Assembly: GCA_947467385.1 (NCBI GenBank)
Contig: CANIHJ010000004.1
Span: 1-42,537 of the forward strand
DNA: 42,537 nt
Source of the DNA: Deltaproteobacteria bacterium
GTDB lineage: Bacteria > Bdellovibrionota_C > UBA2361 > OMII01
Direction of reading: 5' to 3'
The notes beneath the pieces were generated by a model that ran no database searches, had not been told where the DNA came from, and worked only from the letters and a program-made list of their open reading frames with translations. Shown here one piece after another: positions 16,391 through 25,557 of this stretch; position 1 is the first letter of the stretch, and the number at the start of each line of letters is the position of its first letter. Made by a program: the position numbers and the translations under genes.

Positions 16391-16619
16391 ACCGTACAAG
16401 ACCTCTAGGCACCGCCATTACTCTACCATTCCGCCGCATCCAGAACACCTCCCGATTGGGGGGCATTTTCGGGCAATTCCCGCTTACTTAGGCGCCCGTG
16501 ATCCTTTAGCGCCCCCTGCCCGACTGCTGGCGCGCAGCTATGGAACAAAACCTGCTAGGTGAGCAGGAGAAGCCCATCAATGGACGATGGGTCAGGCATT
16601 TATTCAACAGGGTGCAGCA

Positions 16620-17633
16620 ATGGACGCTATTAACTCTTTCATCGCAAGTGCTTTAAAAGAGGGGTTTCATGCCCTAAAAAAGGTAGCAACCCCGTCGGAC
16701 ACCTCAAACAAAAATGCCGCGCCGGTGACCAAGGACTCCAAGGAGTTCGACGCCACCCTGAAGGCATTTTTGTCCGTGGATGGGGAAAATAAGGTCAGCG
16801 AAGAGGACGTTTTTTCCGCTCTCATCCAAGAGCGAATCAAGGGCCAGAAGGGCGAAGCGGCACTCAAGACCTTTCAGGACCTCCTCAGTAAGAGCAAGGA
16901 AAGCCTGAAGAAGCCCGATGGCTTCATCCCCGTTGAAGAGGCAACTAAGGACGCGCTTCGCAAGTTCCGCGACAGCGGAGCCATCTCCAAAGAGGACGTC
17001 GACAAGATCTATTCACAGTCCTTTGCGGGTGCCCAGCTCGACTCAAATAAGGACGCGCTCTACGACAACCGTGGCGGCCCCGGAGACTCAAGCGTTGCAG
17101 TCGCCTCGCTTGAGCAGGCGCTACTATCAAGCCGAACGCTCGTGGCCGCCTTTGATGGCGGAACGGAGACCGCCACTGAGCGCAGCCTCGATGAGGTGAG
17201 CGCAGGCAAACCCTCTGGCGGAGGAGCGGGGCATGTCTCTGAGCCGGGAGCCGGAGGCTTCCTCTTTAAGCCGGTTTCTGACAGCGACGGAAAGCTGGCG
17301 GTTCTACTGCCGCCTAAGCTCGCAGGACTTGTGTCTGGCGTGCGCCTGCTCGGGCCCGGCGGAGACCTGCTTGAGGCTGGCCGGTACGCCGGAAACGGCA
17401 ACGGAGGCCGCGACCACTATCGATTCTCGAGGCCGGGCGGAAACTATGCCGACGGGCTCACAGTCGAAGTAACTCTCAAGACCGGGGAGCTGGTGCGGTA
17501 CATCATCCAGGAGACCTCGCAACGGACCGAGAACGTCTCCCCCTCCAACGGCAGCAGCGGCTCAGGCGGCTCACAGACGGATGATAACAGCTCATCATCG
17601 GGCAGCGATTCCTCGCAGGATAACGCACTGTAA
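16620..17633 (+). CDS. EF-hand-like protein of unknown function upstream of motAB
   Basis: 337 residues from the ATG at 16620, which has CAGGG 7 nt upstream; an earlier ATG at 16587 lacks a well-placed site. No signal peptide or membrane segment. Residues 52-63 (SVDGENKVSEED) and later stretches (DSGAISKEDVD, LDSNKDALYD) look like degenerate EF-hand calcium loops. The middle is Gly/Ser rich, and about 215-300 appears to be a beta-rich domain (AVLLPPKLAGLVSGVRLLG...). The C-terminus is a Ser/Gly/Asp tail, common in exported or secreted substrates. It precedes motA by 113 bp. A link to motility or to secretion without a signal peptide is inference. Confidence 0.65.
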   Translation: MDAINSFIASALKEGFHALKKVATPSDTSNKNAAPVTKDSKEFDATLKAFLSVDGENKVSEEDVFSALIQERIKGQKGEAALKTFQDLLSKSKESLKKPDGFIPVEEATKDALRKFRDSGAISKEDVDKIYSQSFAGAQLDSNKDALYDNRGGPGDSSVAVASLEQALLSSRTLVAAFDGGTETATERSLDEVSAGKPSGGGAGHVSEPGAGGFLFKPVSDSDGKLAVLLPPKLAGLVSGVRLLGPGGDLLEAGRYAGNGNGGRDHYRFSRPGGNYADGLTVEVTLKTGELVRYIIQETSQRTENVSPSNGSSGSGGSQTDDNSSSSGSDSSQDNAL

Positions 17634-17685
17634 GGCTTGGGCTCCTTCGCCAGACTCATCGCAAACGGCGTTTCCGGTTATCTGG

Positions 17686-17713
17686 TCAAGTTTCGCCTGA
17701 TACTGCCCGATCC
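17686..17713 (+). promoter_or_regulatory. candidate sigma28 (FliA)-type flagellar promoter
   Basis: TCAAGTTT (17686-17693), a 12 bp spacer and CCCGATCC (17706-17713) match the flagellar consensus TAAAGTTT-N11/12-GCCGATAA at 7/8 and 5/8. It lies 33 bp before motA, leaving room for the GGAGGG ribosome binding site. Confidence 0.45.
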
Positions 17714-17746
17714 TACTACTGAGAAGGCACGGAGGGATATCTAGCC

Positions 17747-18607
17747 ATGACCGTTATTCTTGGAGTCTTAGGCGTAATATTGAGCGTGCTGATTGGATTC
17801 ATCGGGCCAGGAGGTCCGGTTGAAGTTCTCTTTCAGCCCTACGAGTACCTGGTAATCACCGGTGGTATCGGATTTACGGTACTCATTTCGCAGCCTATTG
17901 CAGTCCTCAAGGCACTGCCGGCCGCCTTTATGTCCTCCATCAAGGGAAGTGGCGTGAGCGCTGCGGTCTACAAAGATCTTCTCGGCCTCATGGCCACCAT
18001 CTTCGACACGATGCGGCGCGAGGGCGTGCTTGGAATCGAGGGCGATATCTCCAATCCGCACCAGAGTGCCCGCTTCAACAAGTATCCGAAGGCCTCGCAC
18101 AACCATCACCTCATGGAGACCTTCACGAGCGCGCTGCGCCTCTATGTGGACGGCGTTGTTAACGCATTTGAGCTCGACAAGCTGCTCGACTCAGAGATCG
18201 AGGTGCACCACGAAGAGGGGCTTCTTCCCTCAACGGCGGTAAAGACCATGGCTGACTCCTTCCCGGCGATGGGTATCGTGGCGGCGGTTCTCGGAATCAT
18301 TATCACCATGCAATACCTCGACGGCCCGCCAACTGAGATCGGCCATCACGTCGCCGCGGCTCTCGTAGGAACCATGCTCGGAATCTTCCTTTCGTACGGA
18401 TTCGTGGGCCCGATCGCGACGAAGATGGAGCACGTGGTTCGCGAGAATACGGACATCCTCAAGTGCGTTCGCGCCGGCCTGGTGTCGTGCGCTGGAGGCG
18501 CCCCACCCGCGGTGGCGCTTGAGTTCGCCCGCAAACAGATCCCATCGTGCTTTCGCCCGACCTCTGAGGAGCTCGAAGAGATTCTCAAGGAAGCCAAGAA
18601 GAAATAA
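17747..18607 (+). CDS. motA: flagellar motor stator protein MotA
   Basis: 286 residues, four membrane helices with a large cytoplasmic loop. With MotB it forms the proton-driven stator. The loop holds the charged residues used for rotor contact (MRREGVLGIEGD). The helix-3 proline segment FPAMGIVAAVLG and the helix-4 proline in YGFVGP are conserved. The length and N-terminus fit the E. coli-type MotA rather than the shorter PomA. GGAGGG lies about 10 nt before the ATG. Followed 17 bp later by motB. Confidence 0.93.
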   Translation: MTVILGVLGVILSVLIGFIGPGGPVEVLFQPYEYLVITGGIGFTVLISQPIAVLKALPAAFMSSIKGSGVSAAVYKDLLGLMATIFDTMRREGVLGIEGDISNPHQSARFNKYPKASHNHHLMETFTSALRLYVDGVVNAFELDKLLDSEIEVHHEEGLLPSTAVKTMADSFPAMGIVAAVLGIIITMQYLDGPPTEIGHHVAAALVGTMLGIFLSYGFVGPIATKMEHVVRENTDILKCVRAGLVSCAGGAPPAVALEFARKQIPSCFRPTSEELEEILKEAKKK

Positions 18608-18624
18608 TAACTAGCGCAAGCGCC

Positions 18625-19866
18625 ATGGCCGACAAGGACAACAAGCCTGTCATTATCGTCAAGAAGGGGGGCCACGGCGGCCACCACGGCGGAGCATGGA
18701 AGATTGCGTACGCCGACTTCACCACGGCGATGATGTGCTTCTTCCTTTGCATGTGGCTCATCAACACGGCCTCCGTCACCACACGAGAGGCAATCGCCTC
18801 ATACTTCAGGAAGCCGTCGGTATTCACCGAGGGATCGGGCATGCCGGTGCTCCTTGGGGGCCAAGGTGTGCTGGAGGATGCGTTTACTCCTCCGCGCCCC
18901 GAAGACAAGCGTAAGCTCAAAAACCCCTCGGATGATCCAGCGCGTAAGCTTTACGGCGAAACGGATGAGGATCAGGACAAGCACTACATCAGGGACGGTC
19001 GCCTGCCGCCAAAGAAGAACCGCGGGCCAGACCAGATCACGGGCCTCAACACCGACAAGAAGAAGCCGGAGGAGAGCCGCAAGGAGATTCGGCTCCGGCT
19101 AATCGCCGAGGCGGCCCAGAAGGACATCAAGAAGCTGCTTCAGGCCAACCCTCAAATCTCCCGTGCTCTCGGAAGGATCGAGGCCTCAGTCGATTCGGAT
19201 GGGCTCAAGATCGACATTATGGATACGGACAAGCATTCTATGTTCGACAGGGGAAGCGCCCGGCTGAACAAGGACTCCGAGGCCGCGTTCCAGATGATCA
19301 CCGACACCCTCAAGAAGTACCCAAACACGATCGACATAGAGGGCCATACCGACGCCATGCCGTTCCCAACCGCCTCCGGCACCTACACCAACTGGGAGCT
19401 TTCGGCTGACCGCGCGAACGCAGCCCGCAGGCTCCTAGAGGCACAGGGCCTTCCGAAAAACCAGATCGTGAGCGTCGTTGGAAAGGCATCGAGCGATCCA
19501 AAGCTGCCTGAGGACCCAATGGCGCCCACCAATCGGCGCATATCCCTGAAGCTCAGGTTCGATTGGCAGGGCGACATTCGCCCCTTCGAGGAGCACGAGT
19601 CGCAAGAGGGGCTACGGCAGCTCCTGTCCGCCCCGCCGGGCAGCGAGGGCCTGCCGACACCACCGCCGGACCTGCCGGAGGAGCCCACCGCGGTGCCGAC
19701 ACCCGCGACTCCAACACCCGGGCCAACCCCGTACGACAGCCGCTCTGGCCGCGTCAAGCTCCCCGACGGCCCTCCGGTAACCGAAAACCCCCAGTATATG
19801 CCTGAGGACAAGATCTTTGGGCATAACCCTGTGCTTGGCGCCAAAGAGCTATTCTCAAACCGCTAA
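18625..19866 (+). CDS. motB: flagellar motor stator protein MotB with long proline-rich tail
   Basis: 413 residues; typical MotB is 250-310. The N-terminal basic segment, the single membrane helix and the essential proton-carrying Asp31 (YADFTTAMM) are present. A long charged linker (about 90-165) comes before the OmpA-like peptidoglycan domain (about 185-315, DIEGHTDAMPFP, NWELSADRANAARRL, NRRISLKL). After that domain there are about 100 extra residues rich in Pro and Thr (TPPPDLPEEPTAVPTPATPT), unusual for MotB. The extension would lie in the periplasm beyond the wall anchor. Confidence 0.92.
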   Translation: MADKDNKPVIIVKKGGHGGHHGGAWKIAYADFTTAMMCFFLCMWLINTASVTTREAIASYFRKPSVFTEGSGMPVLLGGQGVLEDAFTPPRPEDKRKLKNPSDDPARKLYGETDEDQDKHYIRDGRLPPKKNRGPDQITGLNTDKKKPEESRKEIRLRLIAEAAQKDIKKLLQANPQISRALGRIEASVDSDGLKIDIMDTDKHSMFDRGSARLNKDSEAAFQMITDTLKKYPNTIDIEGHTDAMPFPTASGTYTNWELSADRANAARRLLEAQGLPKNQIVSVVGKASSDPKLPEDPMAPTNRRISLKLRFDWQGDIRPFEEHESQEGLRQLLSAPPGSEGLPTPPPDLPEEPTAVPTPATPTPGPTPYDSRSGRVKLPDGPPVTENPQYMPEDKIFGHNPVLGAKELFSNR

Positions 19867-19937
19867 GGCACTCGGCGCTTGCGCCCACTCCCGTCAGATC
19901 GGAAGATGCACCGCGAGTTAAAGTTTTTTATTTCCCT

Positions 19938-20324
19938 ATGAAGACGGCTCAGGTCACGGCGGCTTTTCTTATGGCTCTCGGAGTTGCAAGCGGCGCTTTC
20001 GGCGCGCATGCGCTGCGCGACTCGGTGCCCGCGCCAGATCTCCTCATTTGGGAAAAAGCCGTGCTCTACCAGCTGATCCACGCCCTCGCTGCCCTGTGCG
20101 TTGCAAGCTCGTCGGGGCTTCTCATGAGCGCGCGGGCTCGCTTGGCCATCACATGGATGCTGCTTGTCTCGATCGTCATCTTCTCGGGCACCCTGTACGT
20201 ATTGGTGCTGGCCAACATGCGCTGGCTCGGCATGATTACCCCGCTCGGCGGATCCGGCTTTATTGCGGCCTGGTTACTGCTTGCCTTTCAGCTACTTAAG
20301 GCGCCGTCGAACGGGACAAATTAA
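19938..20324 (+). CDS. DUF423 family membrane protein
   Basis: 128 residues, four predicted helices. The signature GAFGAHALRD at the start and RWLGMITPLGGSGFIAAW near the end are typical of the DUF423 (YgdD) family of small inner-membrane proteins, whose function is unknown. No strong ribosome binding site before the ATG. Lies alone 71 bp after motB, in the same direction. Confidence 0.85.
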   Translation: MKTAQVTAAFLMALGVASGAFGAHALRDSVPAPDLLIWEKAVLYQLIHALAALCVASSSGLLMSARARLAITWMLLVSIVIFSGTLYVLVLANMRWLGMITPLGGSGFIAAWLLLAFQLLKAPSNGTN

Positions 20325-20361
20325 GGGAATCCGCCCCCCTATCCGGTCCATCCTAACGGTC

Positions 20362-20979
20362 ATGATGCGGACCCGCGCCCGAAATATCGCCAAAGCCAGT
20401 GCGCTCATTGTTGGAGCAGCCCTGTCCGCCTTAGTCGCTTCGTGCGGCGGTGGTGGTGGTGGTGACGGCGGAAGCAGCAGCTCCCCAAATAACGCCGGCA
20501 GCGTTTCTCTCAACGTTGAGAAGGGACAGATGGACACGGGGGACAAGAACCGGGTCACAATCGAGATCAATGACCTTAACGCCCGGGGGGTTCTCCTAAA
20601 AGTGCACTACCCCGCGGCCCTGCGGTACGTCGACAACAGCGCTCGCCTCTTCCCCGATCGGGAAGAAGAGACCCGTATCTCGCCATTCGATGAGGCGACC
20701 CTCAAGGGCGATCGGTACCTAGTTTTCTACCTCTACCCAAGCTCCGCAATCAACGACAACTACATCTCGCTTGAGTTCGACCTCAAGGCGATCAAGAGCA
20801 ATCCGGATGCCTATGTTGAAGTGGACCTGGACAACAATGATCCGGCAGTTCCGGACAGCGGCGAGTTTAGGGCCGCCAGTCCCCGCTTCTCTGCCCTTGA
20901 ACGCTGGGACGTGGAGATTATCGGGGAATCGACTGATCCCACCCCTACCCCAGCTCCAACACGCACTCCGCGCAATTAG
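20362..20979 (+). CDS. cell-surface lipoprotein with cohesin-like beta domain and PT-rich tail
   Basis: 205 residues from the ATG pair at 20362/20365; an earlier in-frame ATG (20263) lies inside the preceding gene. Lipobox LVASC followed by a GGGGGGDGGSSSS spacer, then a beta-sandwich-looking domain (about 50-175, VSLNVEKGQMDTGDKNRVTIEI, GVLLKVHYPAALRYVD) resembling cohesin-type folds. It ends in a TPTPAPTRTP tail like the one in MotB. Role unknown; likely at the outer face of the outer membrane. Confidence 0.7.
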   Translation: MMRTRARNIAKASALIVGAALSALVASCGGGGGGDGGSSSSPNNAGSVSLNVEKGQMDTGDKNRVTIEINDLNARGVLLKVHYPAALRYVDNSARLFPDREEETRISPFDEATLKGDRYLVFYLYPSSAINDNYISLEFDLKAIKSNPDAYVEVDLDNNDPAVPDSGEFRAASPRFSALERWDVEIIGESTDPTPTPAPTRTPRN

Positions 20980-21039
20980 CCGGCCCAAGACACCCCCGAA
21001 AACACCCTCCAGGGGCCATTCCCGGTGGACTCTTGCGCT

Positions 21040-21069
21040 AAAAACGGCCATTCTCTGATGGTCGTTTTT
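21040..21069. terminator. bidirectional intrinsic terminator
   Basis: AAAAACGGCCAT and ATGGTCGTTTTT pair over 12 bp (one G-U) around a 6 nt loop, with an A run before and a T run after. It ends the transcript of the preceding lipoprotein gene. Confidence 0.8.
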
Positions 21070-21086
21070 GAGTGATGTGATGACAC

Positions 21087-21953
21087 ATGAGCAATAACAC
21101 CGCCGAGTCCCCGCCCCTCGCTGAAGAGAATCTTGGCCGCTCCTCGTGCCGACCGTTCTTGAAGTGGGCTGGTGGTAAGACGCAGCTCCTGCCGCACCTC
21201 ATTCATCGCATCCCCAATTCGTTTAACCGCTACATTGAGCCTTTTATCGGCGGAGGCGCGCTCTTTTTTGCGCTTCAGCCGAAGGTCGCTCTGATCGCTG
21301 ACTGCAATCAGGAGCTTATCAACTGCTACCAGGTCGTCAGGACCGATGTTGAGGCGCTGATTGAGGAGCTCAAGGTCTACCGCTACGACAAGGAGATGTA
21401 CTACGCAGTCCGTGAGCTGGATCGCCGCCCAGACTTCGGCGAGCTCTCGCGCGTCAAACGTGCCGCACGCCTTATCTACCTCAACAAGACGTGCTTTAAC
21501 GGCCTCTATCGTGTGAACTCTAAGGGGTATTTCAACGTGCCTTTTGGAACCTACACGGATCCCACTATCGTCGACGCGGAGAACCTGCGCGCGTGCAGCA
21601 AGGTTCTTCAGCGCACCGTGATCCAGAGTGGAAACTTTGAGCAGGTTCTCGAAATCGCAGAGGCCGGCGACTTCGTGTACTTCGATCCGCCCTATGCGCC
21701 CAGCTCCGGCACCGCCGACTTTACAAGCTACAGCAAGGAGGGCTTCGACGATGCGGCCCAGGAGATGCTGCTCCTCGTGTGCCTTCAGCTCAATCAGCGC
21801 GGGGTTAAGTGGATGGTTTCCAACTCGAACACGACACTCATTCAGGAGCTCTATCGCGGATTTAAGGTTGAGCCGGTCGGGGCCTCGCGCGCCATCAACT
21901 CGAAGGCTTCCAAGCGCGGGTCGGTAATCGAGCTCCTTATCCGAAACTTCTAG
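21087..21953 (+). CDS. dam: orphan DNA adenine methylase (Dam/DpnM class)
   Basis: 288 residues. It transfers a methyl group from S-adenosylmethionine to adenine N6, most likely in GATC. The D12-class motifs are all present: FLKWAGGKTQLL (about 24-35), YIEPFIGGGALFF (about 47-59, SAM binding) and the catalytic DPPY (YFDPPYAPSSG). No restriction endonuclease gene is next to it, so it is probably a solitary regulatory methylase. It lies 18 bp after a terminator, so it has its own promoter or only weak read-through. The GATC specificity is inferred from family membership. Confidence 0.92.
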   Translation: MSNNTAESPPLAEENLGRSSCRPFLKWAGGKTQLLPHLIHRIPNSFNRYIEPFIGGGALFFALQPKVALIADCNQELINCYQVVRTDVEALIEELKVYRYDKEMYYAVRELDRRPDFGELSRVKRAARLIYLNKTCFNGLYRVNSKGYFNVPFGTYTDPTIVDAENLRACSKVLQRTVIQSGNFEQVLEIAEAGDFVYFDPPYAPSSGTADFTSYSKEGFDDAAQEMLLLVCLQLNQRGVKWMVSNSNTTLIQELYRGFKVEPVGASRAINSKASKRGSVIELLIRNF

Positions 21954-22137
21954 TCCCGCCATCAATTCGCAGCCTCTGGCTCAGCCGCCATGGGCTTGAT
22001 TCAGACCAAAACCGCCTCATAGCGACACCGTGCGTGCGCTTAGGAGCCAGAGCGCGAGCTGCTATCAATACCATGCGTGTGGGCATGGAAGGTCCAGCCC
22101 CATCATGTTGGGAACTTTTCGATAACAGGAGGTTATC

Positions 22138-22413
22138 ATGAAGGTTTTCATTTGGCTGACGGTTGCGTTGACCCTGCTCCTGACCGGCTGCCGCTCGCCC
22201 CACAGGTGCGCGGTTATTGAGGTGCCCTGCTTTAAGCAAGCGCCCCTACAGCCGGCTCAACCCACTTCGGAAAGGCCTGGTGCACAGATCGTGCAGGCTA
22301 TTTTCGGGACGGGTGAGAGCGATGAGGTCCGCGCAGCTCGACTCAGGCTGGCCACCGCCATCGTTGTGGTTGGGGGTCAGATCGCTTTTGAGATAATCAA
22401 GGCGAACAACTGA
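22138..22413 (+). CDS. small lipoprotein, 91 aa
   Basis: A strong ribosome binding site, AGGAGG, lies 6 nt before the ATG. The signal peptide has lipobox LLTGC (residues 14-18). The mature part has two further cysteines (RC, PC), a proline patch and a C-terminal hydrophobic helix (RLATAIVVVGGQIAFEII) that could sit in a membrane. No family recognised. Confidence 0.65.
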   Translation: MKVFIWLTVALTLLLTGCRSPHRCAVIEVPCFKQAPLQPAQPTSERPGAQIVQAIFGTGESDEVRAARLRLATAIVVVGGQIAFEIIKANN

Positions 22414-22417
22414 GTTC

Positions 22418-22465
22418 GGTGTGAGCAAGGCATGGTATCTCTTTCTGGACCTCCTTGCTCACACC
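22418..22465. terminator. 13 bp stem-loop after the small lipoprotein gene
   Basis: GGTGTGAGCAAGG (22418-22430) and its exact complement (22453-22465) enclose a 22 nt loop, 5 bp after the stop codon. It has no T run afterwards, so it may act as a terminator with a factor or stabilise the mRNA end. Confidence 0.5.
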
Positions 22466-22505
22466 CATTGCGGCTTGTCTGCCATCAGTGCCGCTCTTCC
22501 CCGCC

Positions 22506-22865
22506 TTACCGAGCCGATTCCTGCCCGTAGTTTCTGGCCTGATTCGGCCACGATCCTCCTGCGTTCATCTGCGTCTGCCCCGCTGCGTTGTTTGGGGTGA
22601 TTCCAGCGGCATTAAAGGGAGTCTGACTGCGGAGGCGCCACGCATCCAATGAGGGGCGCTGCTCCGCTGGTGCAGGCCGCCTGGTTCCACGAACAACACA
22701 CCGAGTTCCCGTGTCATACTCGCTTCCGCACACCGGAAGCGGCTCGGACCTTCCGTTGCAAGCAACTTCTTCGTGCCCTGAGGCACCTTTATGGGTCAGC
22801 ACGCACTGAGCCCCAGCGGACTGGACCAAGGCCCCAAGGATCGCAAAGGCCAATACATTTCTCAT
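22506..22865 (-). CDS. small secreted protein, Cys-containing, 119 aa
   Basis: Start taken at the inner ATG (22865), giving a clean signal peptide, MRNVLAFAILGALVQSAGAQ, with cleavage after AGA. The mature protein begins with a compact region containing four cysteines (about 22-60) and ends in a disordered Pro/Asn/Gln/Gly tail (NAAG repeats). No family recognised. The ribosome binding site is weak. It is transcribed opposite to the small lipoprotein gene. Confidence 0.45.
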   Translation of the reverse strand: MRNVLAFAILGALVQSAGAQCVLTHKGASGHEEVACNGRSEPLPVCGSEYDTGTRCVVRGTRRPAPAEQRPSLDAWRLRSQTPFNAAGITPNNAAGQTQMNAGGSWPNQARNYGQESAR

Positions 22866-23310
22866 GCTCAAAGTATGGCTCACGCGGTATATGAGCAAAA
22901 GATCCCGGTCATGCTGCAAGCTGGAGTGCGCATGGCTAGCGCTTGGCTAATGTCCGGTTAGTGACCGAAATTTCCGGCGACATGCCCGTCCGGCCCGTCA
23001 CGTCATCAACCCGGATCTTAACCTTGATGGGCCCTTTGCGAAGCTTCTTCCAATCAATGGTATTAGGCCTGTTGCTATTGCACCCCAGGGAGTTGATTGC
23101 CGGCTTATTTAAGATGAGGGTAGCTATCTTCAGTTAGCTGGCCCTACGCACATTTGGCAGTCGGGGGTTGTCTGTTCTGCGCGCACGAAATCCTGTTTTC
23201 GGGACGGTGCGGGCGCTGGCTTAGCAGTCCCGCCAGCCTTGGGCCGGATACGCGTCCAGGAGACAGACTTTCACTGGACTCGAATGGCGCCTCAAAGCGG
23301 CCTCCGAGAA
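22866..23310. other. sparse region with a possible gene remnant (22936-23133, minus)
   Basis: On the minus strand an open frame of about 65 codons ends at 22936 and contains KKLRKGPIKVKIRVDD and MSPEISVTN, which look protein-like. It begins at a stop codon with no ATG or GTG and no ribosome binding site near its start, so it may be the 3' remnant of a lost gene. No other coding sequence is supported up to 23310. Confidence 0.3.
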
Positions 23311-25344
23311 CTACTTGATTAACTCGCCCCTCATCTTCCCAACCACCAGCTCTGAAGCCGGGGCATTCAGGTGCGAATCATCGAACACAACAAGATCGAT
23401 TAGCGAGTCCCCTACCCGCGTTAAGCAACGCTCTTGCTCACACAAAATTGAGAACAGCGACACGTAACGCACCTGCAGCTGCTCTGCGACCTGTGCCAGA
23501 TCGGAATCCATTTTTTGTACTTCTAGAGCTCCCGCTCTCTGCGGGAGCTCTAGGTATGCCGGAGGGAGAGATTTATGTTCGTTAATATATGAGGCAAGGA
23601 CTGTCGGGAGGTCTGGAATCCACTGAGGCACCGGCCCCACCATAACGATCTGCGTTTTAGGCAGGCGCTGTTTCAATATCTCGAGCGAGTATTTTAGCCG
23701 ATCCTGGACCTGTTGCGGCGTCAACCCTAGCTCAGGGCGAACCCACCGGCCCGCTAGAACCAGGAGTGTCGGCTGCAAGTCGGTGACATGCGCTAGAACA
23801 CCCCGATTTACCTCGACGCAATTTTTCCGCGATGCCACCTCTGTATCAAGCAGAGGTGGGCATCCTCCTGCGGTAAATTGGGATAGCGCGAAATGCTCAG
23901 ATTTTTGAAGCTGCGCAAAGCCGGGGTAAAGGCTCGCTGCATGAGAATCCCCGTATAGAACAATCGACGGGTCTCCCCTTTGGGTGCACTCCTCTGCATA
24001 GGAAGCCACGTCACTGTTATTAAGATAGCAAGTCGTTACTCTTACATCCGTGATCCACTCTCCCAGCTCACGCTTGCGCGCAAGAAAGGGTGCTGTTTCG
24101 GCCGTTTGGGAGAAGCTGACAAAACCCTGGCAAAGAAAGGTGACGCCCCCTGTCACTCCAACCACGGCCATCGCGAGCACCAGAAATCGAACCTTAATCG
24201 GTCTGGAGTGGCGCCCTCGAACCGGCTTTTCAACGAAGGCGAACGTGAGCCATGCAAGGACGACGCTAATCGGGATGATGAGGCTCCGCGCCATGCCGAG
24301 GTGCTGGGGCGGCACAACGAGCGACGAGAAGGAAACGAGGGGCCAGTGCCACAAGTATAGCGGATAGCTTATCAAGCCCACCCACACCATCGGACGGCTA
24401 GCCAAGAGCCTCGAGTGAACTAAGGAAGAGGGGCGGCCGCTCAACAAAAGGGCAGTTCCCAAAGCTGGAACAATGGCGATCCACCCAGGGAATACGAGTG
24501 CGGACGTAAACAAAAAGATGCTGATGCCAAGCATCATGAGTGCGGTCCAGGACAACACCTCTGAGGCTTTCGCTGGCCGGGACCTCTTCTTCATCACGAG
24601 ATAGCCCGCGCCCGCCCCCAAACACAGCTCCCAAAAGCGGGCGAGCGGGTTGTAGAACGCGGCTGTTTCGTCTACGTAGCTAAGCCAAGCGCCATACCCA
24701 AATGAGGCGATTCCAAGCGGCACACCAAAGAAAAGGAAGGGCACTCGCATCTTCGAGCCAAGCCACAGCACGAGCGGCCAAAAGAGATAAAACTGCTCCT
24801 CAATGCTCAAAGACCAAAGGTGAAGCAGCGGCTTCCGCTCTGCCGCAATGTCGAAGTAACCGCCCTCACTCCATAGGGCAAAATTTGAGATAAAGAACGC
24901 CCCTGCAAAAATGTGCTTGCCTAGCCGCGCGAAGTCATCCCAGAAATCAAGTGACCATCCCATGAGCCACGTAGCCGCCAATACCAGGATGAGGGCAGGG
25001 AAGATTCTTCGAATGCGCCGTTCGTAGAATCTCCGAATCGTGAAACAGCCCTTCGCCAGGTCTTGCCAGATAATTCGGCTGATCAGGAAGCCCGAAATAA
25101 CGAAGAAGATGTCGACTCCAACAAACCCGCCCCGAAGCAGCTCTGGATAGACGTGGTGAATCAGGACGCTGACAACCGCAATTGCACGAAGACCATCGAT
25201 ATCAGGGCGGTAGGAGAGGTGTGCCTGGTCGCTCCTTCCATCATCTTCGGCAACACCATGGCCGGCAGGGCTTGTATGCGCCCGTTGCATGCCCTCGGCG
25301 GCATTGAGAGCCTCAGAAGGCCGATATGTGCGAGAGGATGTCAT
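23311..25344 (-). CDS. OafA/YrhL-type O-acyltransferase with C-terminal SGNH domain
   Basis: 677 residues from the ATG at 25344; an in-frame GTG at 25377 and a later ATG at 25290 are alternatives. The N-terminal half (about 50-385) is an acyltransferase-3 membrane domain: YRPDIDGLRAIAV at the start, the GGFVGVDIFFVISGF block and about ten helices. The C-terminal half is a periplasmic SGNH hydrolase-like domain with the Ser block YGDSHAASLYPGF and the Asp/His block DDSHLN. Such fusions acetylate lipopolysaccharide O-antigen, peptidoglycan or exopolysaccharide. No glycan cluster surrounds it, so the acceptor is unknown; it sits in a gene-poor, possibly acquired region. Confidence 0.9.
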   Translation of the reverse strand: MTSSRTYRPSEALNAAEGMQRAHTSPAGHGVAEDDGRSDQAHLSYRPDIDGLRAIAVVSVLIHHVYPELLRGGFVGVDIFFVISGFLISRIIWQDLAKGCFTIRRFYERRIRRIFPALILVLAATWLMGWSLDFWDDFARLGKHIFAGAFFISNFALWSEGGYFDIAAERKPLLHLWSLSIEEQFYLFWPLVLWLGSKMRVPFLFFGVPLGIASFGYGAWLSYVDETAAFYNPLARFWELCLGAGAGYLVMKKRSRPAKASEVLSWTALMMLGISIFLFTSALVFPGWIAIVPALGTALLLSGRPSSLVHSRLLASRPMVWVGLISYPLYLWHWPLVSFSSLVVPPQHLGMARSLIIPISVVLAWLTFAFVEKPVRGRHSRPIKVRFLVLAMAVVGVTGGVTFLCQGFVSFSQTAETAPFLARKRELGEWITDVRVTTCYLNNSDVASYAEECTQRGDPSIVLYGDSHAASLYPGFAQLQKSEHFALSQFTAGGCPPLLDTEVASRKNCVEVNRGVLAHVTDLQPTLLVLAGRWVRPELGLTPQQVQDRLKYSLEILKQRLPKTQIVMVGPVPQWIPDLPTVLASYINEHKSLPPAYLELPQRAGALEVQKMDSDLAQVAEQLQVRYVSLFSILCEQERCLTRVGDSLIDLVVFDDSHLNAPASELVVGKMRGELIK

Positions 25345-25557
25345 CGTTGAACATTCCCAAAGTGCTGCCATCAGCACTAGAGACCCGGGGACTTATCCGC
25401 TCGTGTCATAGAGTTATGATTAGGCTTCGTGGGCGCTTGGCACCAGAAACTTCGCCTGCTACGGCCGATTGATTGCGCTTCTATCGCCTGTCAGGCAAAC
25501 AAGGTTTAATTTAGGGCCGTCCGCCCATTTTAGTTCGAGCGCGAATTCCACGCGGCA

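Noticed and set aside
19896-19906. Match to a sequencing adapter start (AGATCGGAAGA)
   Set aside because: Only 11 bases match and the sequence diverges at once; flanking genes are intact, so this is chance.
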